Assembly (NCBI GenBank): GCA_006386115.1
Contig: VFIW01000006.1
Span: forward strand, 1,632,706-1,696,705
Source: Globisporangium splendens
Lineage: Eukaryota; Oomycota; Peronosporomycetes; Pythiales; Pythiaceae
Direction of reading: 5' to 3'
DNA: 64,000 bases
Shown: positions 35,137-43,426 of the stretch, piece by piece
Layout of the letters: the number at the start of each line of letters is the position of its first letter
How positions within the stretch are numbered: the first letter of the stretch is position 1
Program-made: the position numbers and the translations under genes
The notes under the pieces: generated by a model
What the model saw: only the letters and a program-made list of their open reading frames with translations
Database searches by the model: none
What the model was told of the DNA's origin: nothing

Positions 35137-38100
35137 TTGTCCGTCAACACTAACGGCATCAAGAAGAACGGTCACTTATTTATCGACAGCGTGCTATCGA
35201 AACACTCGGTGGCATGCGTCCAGGAAACCAAGTTCAGCGACAAGCAACACCTCTTGACCTTCAAGTTTCACCTCGACTCAAGCTTCAAACACCAAGTCTT
35301 CGTGAACGACCCGAACTCCCAGTTGGATCGACCCACACGCGGGCGTAGTGGCGGTGTTCTCACTGTTCTTCGCTCTGACGTGCCGGGTTTCGAAACGGCT
35401 GCGGAACAACCAAGCCTCGCCGTCCCAGGTCGGTACCTCGTTGTGAAGCTGATGGTGAGCGACGCTCCCGTCTACATTCACAACGTGTACGCGCCAGTGG
35501 ACCGACAAGAAAAGCAACAATTCTTCTCGAGTCTCTCGACCGAAGACTTTGAAGATCAAGCGACACACCTTGTGTTGGGAGATCTGAACACGCCTTTGGA
35601 TCCCAGACTCGACTCGTCGTCTCCAGATCTGCGCTACGACCCGGCGCGGTCGAGCTGCCTTGCGTGGCTTGCTTGTCTTGGCGTTGTGGATGCGTGGCGT
35701 GTCCACCATGACACGAGGCGAGTCTTCACTGGTCCCTTGCCTCGCAAGAACCGGTTGGACTATATCCTTCTCTCGGAGGCGTTCTACGAACGCTTCTACG
35801 ATGACTCCAAGTACTTCGTTCCCCAGAACGCTGGTGACCACCTTGCTCACTGTGTGAGTTTCAAGACTGGCTCCCAGCTGCATGGACGCGGGTACTGGAA
35901 GTTTCCCCGTTACCTGCTGGAGTACCCAGTGGTTGTTTCCGCGGTCGAGAAGGAAGCGGAAGCAGTCCGAGATCAGCTCCGTGGCTCTATCAATCCTGGC
36001 CAAATCTGGGAGAGGTGGAAGACGAGAATCAAGACCCAGCTCCAAGACGTGCAGAAGAAACTGCGGATGCAAGACACTGCTGCGATCGAAGAGGCTCAAG
36101 CTGCGTTGGGCCAAGCGGCTGCTCGCTATCGAGATGCGTCGACCGAGAACAACCGCAGCGAGTTCGAAGAAGCCATGAAGATGTACAAGGAGACGGTCAC
36201 GAGGACAAGTCAATACAACCAGGACAGTGCGTTTGACTTCCAAGCGGCCAACTCCGAAAAGTCCACCAAGCACTTCTTCCGTCCGCTGGACACGAGCTTG
36301 CGAAGGGTCTCGATCGAGGAGGTGATGACACCGAGTGGAAGTGTCTCAACAAACCCTCACGAGATCTCTCTCCGCTTCCTGGAACACTGGGGGTCCGAGA
36401 TGGGAGATCCCGATAGTCCAGCAGGAAGAGCTCCTCCACCCGACGATGGCATGCAACGCAAGCTTCTCGACTCGATCGTCCGCTTCGTCTCGGAGGTCGA
36501 CCGTGCCATCCTGGATGCGCCGGTCACCGCTGCAGATATGGCAAGCGCGATCCGCCACATGAAGGCGACGTCGGCACCAGGCATGGACGGATTGTCGGCT
36601 GGTTTCTACCAGGTCGCTCCGGACGTGTTTGGCGAGTGCTTGAGCATCGTGTTCAACGATCGGCTTCGACGCGGCGTGCTGCTTCCATCTCAACGCAAGT
36701 CGGCAGTGGTGCTGCTGCACAAGAAGGGTTCGCGAGCGCAGCCTGGCAACTACCGACCCATCGCACTCGTGCAGGTCGATGTGAAGGTGCTGTCGAAGGC
36801 GCTGACGTACCGACTGCAACAAGTGATCCTCGACTTGATCCACCCCGACCAAAAGGGCTTCGTCAAGGGTCGCTCGATTCACCACCACGTTCGGTTCCTC
36901 GCGGATCTGCAAGACTTGGTGACCAGCCTGGATGAAGAAGCGTACGCGCTGTTCTTGGACTTCGAGAAGGCGTTCGACCGAGTCAACTGGGACTACATGT
37001 TCCGGCTGCTCGAGCGAATGGGGTTCGGCTCGGAGTTTACTCAGTGGATAAAGCTCCTGTATACTGACCCGCAAGCGCATCTTCTCATCAACCAGAACAT
37101 CCAACCCGCGCTACATCCGACGCGAGGAGTGAAGCAAGGCGATCCGTTGTCCGCGCTGCTCTTCGTCTTGACCATCGAGCCGCTCGGCAACCTGCTGCGG
37201 TCCCACGAAGAGTATGGAGTGTGTCTCAACGCAGACCACACCGCCACGAGCACGTTCTTCGCGGACGACTCGACTCTCCTGGGCAGCTCGATACCGAACC
37301 TGCAGGCGCAGCTAGGACTCGTGGAAGAGTACTGCAGAGGCTCCGGCGCGAAGCTGAACCTGTCCAAGTCGATGCTGCTGGCGCTCAACCGGAACCAAGA
37401 CTGCCCCACGCTGCCTGGCGTCCAAGTGCTCGGTCGCACGGAGACAGTGAAGTACCTCGGCATCCCGTTTGGACAGTCGCCCGTTAACGACAACATCGTC
37501 GAGTTCCTCGACCAGCGCTTCTACGACGGCTTCAAGATGTGGTACCGACGTGCAAGGACACTTCGTGGTCGGCTCTTGGTAGCTCAAACGATGGTGCTCT
37601 CGCGTCTGTGGCACTACACACAGCACGTAGCGATTCCAGCGACAGTGGTGAAGCGGTGGCAGTCGATGCTGAATCGATTCGTGCTGAGTCGAAAGTATGA
37701 TCGAGACGCGTCGCACATCCAGCTCATTCCACGCGAGTTCTTGTTCCATCGCAAGAGAGACGGCGGTCTGGGGATCCCAAGTCTAGACGCACAGCTCAAG
37801 AGACAGCGTCTTGCACTGCTGCTACAGTTCATGCGTGCGGCAAACAACGCAAGTGCTCGGAACTGGACGACAGCGAGCGTCGAGTTGCTGACGTCAGTGC
37901 TCCCTCGTTACGGAGAACGACAAGCCTTGGACTTCCTTGCGATCTCCCCGCTTCGACATGGCGACATGATCAAGTGGAGTCTGACCTCGGCGTGGTGGCG
38001 AGCGACTTGGGTCTGGTGGTACAAGATTCGCTGGGAAGTCACGTGGCGGGACCTTCCTTTGGATAAGCACGCTGCGTACGGTCTTCGACAGCCGATCTGG

Positions 38101-39219
38101 TTCCACTCGGACGCTAAACTGCACTACGAGCAGACTGCAAGGACGCACACCAGCTCAGCACATCGACGATGTATTGGGATGGTTCCCGAACCGCAACGCA
38201 GCTTTCGACTACACGTGTCGAGAGTCTTCGGCGTGCGTTCACTGGCTGACTTCATGCGCGAAGGTTGTGCTTGGCCGACGCAGCAAGACTTCGTGGAGCG
38301 ACACATCGACTTCACGCTCGTGTCTACGACTCCTGGACAACAGGTGAAGTGGCTGCGAGTGCTGTACAACGAAGCCACGCACATCGTCGAGCGTCTGAAT
38401 GCACGAGATTTTGTGCTACAGACCCCGCACACTGAAAGACGAGCACTACCACACCTGGGATGCAAGAGCGACGTCAAAGTGTGCTTGATTCCTGCGATTC
38501 CACGGTCAGCTATGCTTCGCGTGGTGTGGACACCAACACTGCCGACGAAACCACACCCGATGACTATACACTCGCGGAGTGTGCGTGAAGAGCAGATCAA
38601 GTCGTTTGTGAAATACAGCAAGCATCTGCGCAAGATCTTGCTTCCAGTCTTTGAAGACCTGCAGTTTCGTCTCGCGTTCCGTCTTCTGCCTGTGCGCGCT
38701 CGGTTCTGGTTCCTCGAAGCTGTACACCCACGCATCCAGTATTGCGTGCGTGACGGATGCGACGCAATCGAGACGGAGGAACACTTGTTCTTCGAGTGCA
38801 CTCTTGCAGCACAGCTGTGGAGTCACTTGAACCAACTGGTGTCGCCGCTCTTCCGTACGCGACCGACTTGGCATGACATCGCCTTGGCGACGAAGATGCA
38901 CGTGCGTGATGAGTGGGGAGACTGTGAAGAAGTAGTCCATGACGCTTGGCACACACTCCGCGCTGTAACGCTTCATTTCATTTGGACAGATCGAAATCGG
39001 TGCCTGTTCGACGGAAGACAGCCCACACCGTCGCTCCCTGCGCTCCAAGTGGTCTTCACGACATTTGCGGCGCACATCTGGTTCTTCGAAAGACGGTTGT
39101 ACGAGAGCGAAGACAAGCTAGCCTTGGCCACGGTTGTGCGCGCGATGAAGTCTCAGCCGGCTTTCGGCAGGTTTACCGACCTCCACCCTGGTATCACCAG
39201 TGTCCGCCAAACTGTCTAA
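35137..39219 (+). CDS. ORF2 of LINE-A: APE endonuclease and reverse transcriptase
   Basis: 1360 codons, intact. The APE-type endonuclease has VNTNGIK, QETK, LGDLNTP, RLDYIL and GDHLA; the RT has DFEKAFDRVNW, GVKQGDPLSALLF and FADD near 37260; a C-terminal CCHC motif (CVRDGCD..EHLFFEC) lies near 38745-38795. It nicks the target and primes reverse transcription. The block begins at a TTG, and no ATG lies at the conserved N-terminus. Conserved residues continue back to the ORF1 stop in the +1 frame, so translation probably depends on ORF1. Confidence 0.92.
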   Translation: MSVNTNGIKKNGHLFIDSVLSKHSVACVQETKFSDKQHLLTFKFHLDSSFKHQVFVNDPNSQLDRPTRGRSGGVLTVLRSDVPGFETAAEQPSLAVPGRYLVVKLMVSDAPVYIHNVYAPVDRQEKQQFFSSLSTEDFEDQATHLVLGDLNTPLDPRLDSSSPDLRYDPARSSCLAWLACLGVVDAWRVHHDTRRVFTGPLPRKNRLDYILLSEAFYERFYDDSKYFVPQNAGDHLAHCVSFKTGSQLHGRGYWKFPRYLLEYPVVVSAVEKEAEAVRDQLRGSINPGQIWERWKTRIKTQLQDVQKKLRMQDTAAIEEAQAALGQAAARYRDASTENNRSEFEEAMKMYKETVTRTSQYNQDSAFDFQAANSEKSTKHFFRPLDTSLRRVSIEEVMTPSGSVSTNPHEISLRFLEHWGSEMGDPDSPAGRAPPPDDGMQRKLLDSIVRFVSEVDRAILDAPVTAADMASAIRHMKATSAPGMDGLSAGFYQVAPDVFGECLSIVFNDRLRRGVLLPSQRKSAVVLLHKKGSRAQPGNYRPIALVQVDVKVLSKALTYRLQQVILDLIHPDQKGFVKGRSIHHHVRFLADLQDLVTSLDEEAYALFLDFEKAFDRVNWDYMFRLLERMGFGSEFTQWIKLLYTDPQAHLLINQNIQPALHPTRGVKQGDPLSALLFVLTIEPLGNLLRSHEEYGVCLNADHTATSTFFADDSTLLGSSIPNLQAQLGLVEEYCRGSGAKLNLSKSMLLALNRNQDCPTLPGVQVLGRTETVKYLGIPFGQSPVNDNIVEFLDQRFYDGFKMWYRRARTLRGRLLVAQTMVLSRLWHYTQHVAIPATVVKRWQSMLNRFVLSRKYDRDASHIQLIPREFLFHRKRDGGLGIPSLDAQLKRQRLALLLQFMRAANNASARNWTTASVELLTSVLPRYGERQALDFLAISPLRHGDMIKWSLTSAWWRATWVWWYKIRWEVTWRDLPLDKHAAYGLRQPIWFHSDAKLHYEQTARTHTSSAHRRCIGMVPEPQRSFRLHVSRVFGVRSLADFMREGCAWPTQQDFVERHIDFTLVSTTPGQQVKWLRVLYNEATHIVERLNARDFVLQTPHTERRALPHLGCKSDVKVCLIPAIPRSAMLRVVWTPTLPTKPHPMTIHSRSVREEQIKSFVKYSKHLRKILLPVFEDLQFRLAFRLLPVRARFWFLEAVHPRIQYCVRDGCDAIETEEHLFFECTLAAQLWSHLNQLVSPLFRTRPTWHDIALATKMHVRDEWGDCEEVVHDAWHTLRAVTLHFIWTDRNRCLFDGRQPTPSLPALQVVFTTFAAHIWFFERRLYESEDKLALATVVRAMKSQPAFGRFTDLHPGITSVRQTV

Positions 39220-39373
39220 CCGAATGACCCAAAATTTCGAACTGTCGAATAGCATGGCATGCTATTTGGAAGGGTTTTTCTCCCGATGCTGTCCGCCACG
39301 CGTTCGACAAGCTCATTTTCAAATTTTCCGGCTCCAGCTCAAGCGACTCAAGCGACGACCCCAGCAACTGAAG

Positions 39374-40675
39374 ATGGCTCCAGAACAAGTTCCAGCTCTC
39401 CTCCCAACTGAATCTCTACTCGCCGGCTCGAAGGCGGGCTCTCCTCTGCGGACTGTGTTGTCTCCGGCTGCACCCGAAAGGGAGACGGGGGGCATGAGCC
39501 CTGAGGTGTGCCCAACTGAAAGCCAGGCTGAGGAAGGTGACGGAATTGAGGCGGAGTCTGGCAACTGCGAATCAGCGTCCATGGACACGGGCAGCGCGAA
39601 CGACACTGAAAACCCTGCATCGGCGGATCTGTCAGTGCTTCTACCAGAGAGCCAAGAAGCTGATGCGGCGACGTCCGACGGCGACAACGTGAAAGATCGT
39701 GGCAGTGAAGGCAACAAAAGCGATGATGATGGCGACAGCGACGACAATGACAGCGACGGCATGGAGTCAACTGCCCAGCCGAATCCGACCGCCATTCAAG
39801 CATCCGCGGCGCCTGCAGTGGAGAACCCGCGTACAGTGGACACTGTACGCCGGTACACCTTACGGAAGCGGACTGCAGAGCAACTTGAAGCGATGCGTCC
39901 AGTCAAGCGTACCCGGCGATCAGTAATGACGGAGGAGACGGGTGAAATTGACTGCATCGACAACCGAAGGACCGTGGCGACTGGGCTCGAGTATCGCGTG
40001 ACATGGGTCGACGACTCGGACCCGATTTGGCTACCGCGAGACCAGTTGATCGAGGATGGCAATGCGAATCTCGTCGAGACGCTCGACGCATACCTACTCC
40101 GGTACCCGAACCGTGAGCTGACGTACCAAGCATACATCAGCAGAAACGCGAGAGCCTTCAGTGCGGTCGCCGACGGGGAGGACAATGCGTGCTTGCCTCA
40201 CGCTGTCCAGATGGCACTCGAGCTCCTCGGCCACCAGCAGGAGAGCGCACGACTCCCGGAGATTTGGACGGAGTACCTACAGAACGCGGTCGACGCCAAG
40301 GTTCCGCTCTACGAAGGTTTTCACAAGCTCGGCGAGATTGTGAGGTACTGCTCCAACGCGGTCCCAAGGTGCGGTGTGGAGCTCAACATCAAGACTCTCC
40401 GCAAGAACCTCTATGATGGGGAAGGTGCCGGTCCTATGGCGATTGTGCGCCGTGTACTTCCTGAGGACAAGGGAGATCGTGTGCTCAAGCCAGGCGTGTA
40501 CCTTGTCGGGGGGTACAAACGCAACATGCGGGCTCACTGCTTCGCAATGGAAGTCACTACGGACGAAGACATCATCGTACGCGAGAACGGGATTGACTCA
40601 GGCATCGGCGACCAGACGTGGCTTCGCATGATCAAGTTCATCCGCAGGATCAAGGTGCAGCATAACGAAGACTGA
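39374..40675 (+). CDS. ORF3 of LINE-A: chromodomain-like plus OTU-like cysteine protease
   Basis: 433 codons from ATG 39374 (AAGATGGCT), 155 nt after the ORF2 stop. Order: an acidic Ser/Asp-rich region (about 40-140), a basic tract (YTLRKRTAEQLEAMRPVKRTRR, a likely NLS), a chromodomain-like segment at about 203-240 (GLEYRVTWVDDSDPIWLPRDQ), then a protease-like domain with DNACLPHA (Cys273) and RAHCFAM (His388). The Cys motif resembles the OTU family. Possible jobs are targeting to chromatin and removal of ubiquitin-like marks, or processing of element proteins. The same ORF occurs in LINE-C and is absent from LINE-B. Function is inferred from motifs only. Confidence 0.72.
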   Translation: MAPEQVPALLPTESLLAGSKAGSPLRTVLSPAAPERETGGMSPEVCPTESQAEEGDGIEAESGNCESASMDTGSANDTENPASADLSVLLPESQEADAATSDGDNVKDRGSEGNKSDDDGDSDDNDSDGMESTAQPNPTAIQASAAPAVENPRTVDTVRRYTLRKRTAEQLEAMRPVKRTRRSVMTEETGEIDCIDNRRTVATGLEYRVTWVDDSDPIWLPRDQLIEDGNANLVETLDAYLLRYPNRELTYQAYISRNARAFSAVADGEDNACLPHAVQMALELLGHQQESARLPEIWTEYLQNAVDAKVPLYEGFHKLGEIVRYCSNAVPRCGVELNIKTLRKNLYDGEGAGPMAIVRRVLPEDKGDRVLKPGVYLVGGYKRNMRAHCFAMEVTTDEDIIVRENGIDSGIGDQTWLRMIKFIRRIKVQHNED

Positions 40676-40899
40676 TGAGTGACGCCACCTCTGTATACCT
40701 GGAGCCGTTGTGTCAGCGCCTCATGGGGTACAATGTACCCGGAGACTGGACAGAAGGAACTCCGCCATTTGGACTTAGTATACTCGCGGTGGATCTTTCT
40801 CACCCTTTCCAAGTTTGTTCGGCTAGGGTTATCTAACCCATATCGGCCATTCTACGTTATGGAGGAGCGGTTAAGAACAGGCTGGCTCGAAATCAAATG
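40676..40899 (+). other. Conserved 3' UTR of the ORF3 cassette, LINE-A
   Basis: About 190 bp match LINE-C 60376-60565, including inverted repeats GGGTAC-AAT-GTACCC and GGGTTA-TC-TAACCC, and end near ATGGAGGAGCG. The two elements diverge right after this point into different tRNA-like sequences. It may be the RNA structure recognised by the RT. Confidence 0.6.
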
Positions 40900-40972
40900 T
40901 GGACCACGGCGGGATTTGAACCCGTGTCTCCTGAGTGGAGAGATGGACCTCAGACAACTGAGCCAAAGTGAC
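40900..40972 (-). tRNA. tRNA-like sequence in LINE-A 3' region (degenerate)
   Basis: This 73-nt block has a T-arm-like GGGTTCAAATCCC, a GGCTCAG A-box-like start and an anticodon-arm-like TCTCC/GGAGA hairpin. The acceptor ends do not pair and the D stem has a mismatch. Isotype is not assigned. It is probably a tRNA pseudogene or remnant beside an element end. Confidence 0.4.
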
Positions 40973-41083
40973 AATACGCAAATATCAGGGAGTATGTACA
41001 ATAGTATTTATATCAGTTTCAGTCATTTTGCTAGGTAGATTGAGTAGTCACCCGGTCTATTCTAGTAATATAGACAACTTTCA

Positions 41084-41100
41084 ACTGAGCCAAAGGAGCA
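41084..41100. repeat. 17-bp target duplication (tRNA-Met 5' end)
   Basis: ACTGAGCCAAAGGAGCA, equal to tRNA nt -1 to 16 on the minus strand. It is the right-hand duplicate for LINE-A. Confidence 0.85.
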
Positions 41101-41706
41101 ATATACTCGCCCTACCCCACACGCTCACAACACATTCAAAACAACACACACAACACACGCGCTCCACACGCCACACCTCGCACACAACACACAACATCAC
41201 ACCATATTCACACACAACACCACGCGCGTCGCCACCCCCGCGACCTCCCACAGCCTCCGACAACCCCCTCTGCGCACACATGTCCATACCATGCATGTCG
41301 CCCCGAACCGAACCGAACCGAACCGAACCGAACCGAACCGAACACGCGCGCACAACACAACACAACACAACACGGATCGCGTCTCTTGACCCCGTGTCCT
41401 GTCCTTGCGCTCGTCCTCCAGCTTCGCTCCAGACATCGCCCACACTCCACAAAAGCGGCTACACGGTCCACTGAGCGACGTCCGGTACGAAACCTACTCG
41501 CTTCAACATACATACATGCTTGATTGCTTGATTGCGTTATTGTGGAGGCGGCGTCGGAGAGGCAAGAGCACCCCGACGAACTCACAAAGCACCTGGGAAG
41601 CATCCTCGACACCTGCCAAAGCACACATCCATCTGTCCATCGTGTGCGCTCGTTCAGCATCCAAAAGCATCCAAAAGCATTCAAAAGCATCCAAAACGAA
41701 AAGGAT
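41101..41706. repeat. tRNA array spacer 1
   Basis: Full-length spacer beginning ATATACTCGCCCTACCCC, with CA-rich stretches, an ACCGA run at 41304-41343 and CATCCAAAAG repeats before the tRNA. It is nearly identical to spacers 3 to 5. Confidence 0.85.
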
Positions 41707-41779
41707 TGCTCCCTACCAGGATCGAACTGGTGACCTTCAGATTATGAGACTAACGCTCTACCGACTGAGCCAAAGGAGC
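41707..41779 (-). tRNA. tRNA-Met (CAT), copy 2
   Basis: Same 73-nt sequence as copy 1, with paired acceptor stem, CAT anticodon, intact A and B boxes and a nearby TTTT terminator. N1 copy 1 starts 2 nt upstream of its 5' end. Confidence 0.93.
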
Positions 41780-41780
41780 A

Positions 41781-42504
41781 CTTCTCAATTTGCTCGCTAC
41801 CCCACAAGTCGACTCTTCAGAAGTACCCAAGCCCATCACCACTCCACTTCCTCCACCTCTCTCTCCCACCCACTCTGCCTGCAGTATGGGTGTAGGGAGA
41901 ACGAAGAAGAAGCGCAAGAAGACGCGCGTTTGGAGTCTGCATCGACATCGCCTTCCAGTTCGCCTCGCAACTGTCCGTCGATCGGCTCCGTCGGTAGAGC
42001 CGATGCACTTCGCTGAGCGAAGCGACCCGCATTGCGCGTGAGCAACTGCAAGACGACCGAGAGAGGTCGCGCTTGTGCGAGCGGGGAGTGCTCCGATCGC
42101 CAGCACGATCTCGAAGAATCAACCCAGAAGTGAAGAATCAACCCACAAGACAAGAATCAACCCACAAGCGAAGAATCAACCCACAAGACAAGAATCAACC
42201 CACAAGTCAAGAAATCAACCCACAAGACATGGTTCAACCCACAAGGGAAGAATCAACCCAGAATACATCCTCGAGTGTCTCACACCGACACTCACACCTC
42301 AAAACAGCAAGGTTTAAAGACCTGACACACAAGCAACCTTCACCAAGCCGACACAAACGACTGCATAGCACAACCAAAATCTCACCCCAACAGAATTAAA
42401 GAGAAGCCTTAGTGCTAGCATCATAGAATACGCAATGGCATAGCGAGCAAGTAGAAGTCAGTTTGCCGTACTATTTATTAACAACAATATACGGACACCT
42501 TTCA
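41781..42504 (+). mobile_element. N1 copy 1, non-autonomous LINE-related element
   Basis: 724 bp from CTTCTCAATTTGCTCGCTACC to CACCTTTCA, flanked by 17-bp tRNA duplications. Its first 40 bp resemble the LINE 5' ends. There is no RT. A short ORF (MGVGRTKKKRKKTRVW..., about 52 codons from 41886) is kept in the other copies. A hairpin CTTCGC-TGA-GCGAAG and an AAGAATCAACCCACAAG minisatellite (42114-42262) lie in the middle. Probably mobilised by LINE proteins. Confidence 0.75.
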
Positions 42505-42521
42505 ACTGAGCCAAAGGAGCA
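42505..42521. repeat. 17-bp target duplication (tRNA-Met 5' end)
   Basis: ACTGAGCCAAAGGAGCA to the right of N1 copy 1. Confidence 0.85.
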
Positions 42522-43253
42522 ATATACTCGCCCTACCCCACACGCTCACAACACATTCAAAACAACACACACAACACACGCGCTCCACACGCCACACCTC
42601 GCACACAACACACAACATCACACCATATTCACACACAACACCACGCGCGTCGCCACTCCCGCGACCTCCCACAGCCTCCGACAACCCCCTCTGCGCACAC
42701 ATGTTCATACCATGCATGTCGCCCCTCCACGAACCGAACCGAACCGAACCGAACCGAACCGAACCGAACAGAACCGAACCCGAACGAACCGAACCGAACC
42801 GAACCGACCGAACCGAACCGAACCGAACGACCGAACCTAACCCGAACCGAACCGAACCGAACTGAACCGAACCAAACCGAACCGAACCGCACGCGCGCAC
42901 AACACAACACGGATCGCGTCTCTTGACCCCGTGTCCTGTCCTTGCGCTCGTCCTCCAGCTTCGCTCCAGACATCGCCCACACTCCACAAAAGCGGCTACA
43001 CGGTCCACTGAGCGACGTCCGGTACGAAACCTACTCGCTTCAACATACATACATGCTTGATTGCTTGATTGCGTTATTGTGGAGGCGGCGTCGGAGAGGC
43101 AAGAGCACCCCGACGAACTCACAAAGCACCTGGGAAGCATCCTCGACACCTGCCAAAGCACACATCCATCTGTCCATCGTGTGCGCTCGTTCAGCATCCA
43201 AAAGCATCCAAAAGCATTCAAAAGCATTCAAAAGCATCCAAAACGAAAAGGAT
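42522..43253. repeat. tRNA array spacer 2 (expanded pentanucleotide)
   Basis: Like spacer 1, but the ACCGA run is about 160 bp long (42730-42889) and interrupted, against about 25-43 bp in the others. This explains its larger size. It also has one extra copy of the CATTCAAAAG unit before the tRNA. Confidence 0.85.
42730..42889. repeat. Expanded ACCGA/GAACC pentanucleotide array
   Basis: About 30 units with variants such as ACAGA and ACCCG. Translations of it produce the misleading RFGSV and PNRTE repeat frames. Confidence 0.9.
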
Positions 43254-43326
43254 TGCTCCCTACCAGGATCGAACTGGTGACCTTCAGATTATGAGACTAA
43301 CGCTCTACCGACTGAGCCAAAGGAGC
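43254..43326 (-). tRNA. tRNA-Met (CAT), copy 3
   Basis: Same 73-nt sequence as copy 1. LINE-B starts 2 nt upstream of its 5' end, on the opposite strand. Confidence 0.93.
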
Positions 43327-43426
43327 ACTTCTCAATTTGCCGGCTACCCCACAAGTCGACTTGAGAAATACCAAGCCAACCGCCGCCTCCACGCCGCCGC
43401 CTTCCTACCCTCAAGCTTCTTTCGCA

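Larger units (their letters stand above)
32404..41083 (+). mobile_element. LINE-A, non-LTR retrotransposon inserted at tRNA-Met 5' end
   Basis: This 8.7-kb element starts CTTCTCAATTTGCCGGCTACCCC and ends ...AACTTTCA, flanked by 17-bp copies of ACTGAGCCAAAGGAGCA (the tRNA 5' end). It has ORF1, ORF2 (endonuclease and RT) and an ORF3 with a protease-like domain. After ORF3 come a 3' UTR shared with LINE-C (40680-40870), a tRNA-like body (40900-40972) and a tail of about 110 bp that matches the end of LINE-B. The part after 40972 could be a separate 5'-truncated LINE-B-type insertion, which would put the true LINE-A end near 40899. Confidence 0.85.

Noticed and set aside
42114..42262. AAGAATCAACCCACAAG units resembling a CRISPR-like array
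   Set aside because: Units are directly abutting with no unique spacers and lie inside a eukaryotic non-autonomous element; it is a minisatellite.
42502..43227. Open frames encoding RFGSV or PNRTE repeats in the spacers
   Set aside because: They are translations of the ACCGA pentanucleotide and spacer DNA in several frames at once, and differ in length with the repeat.
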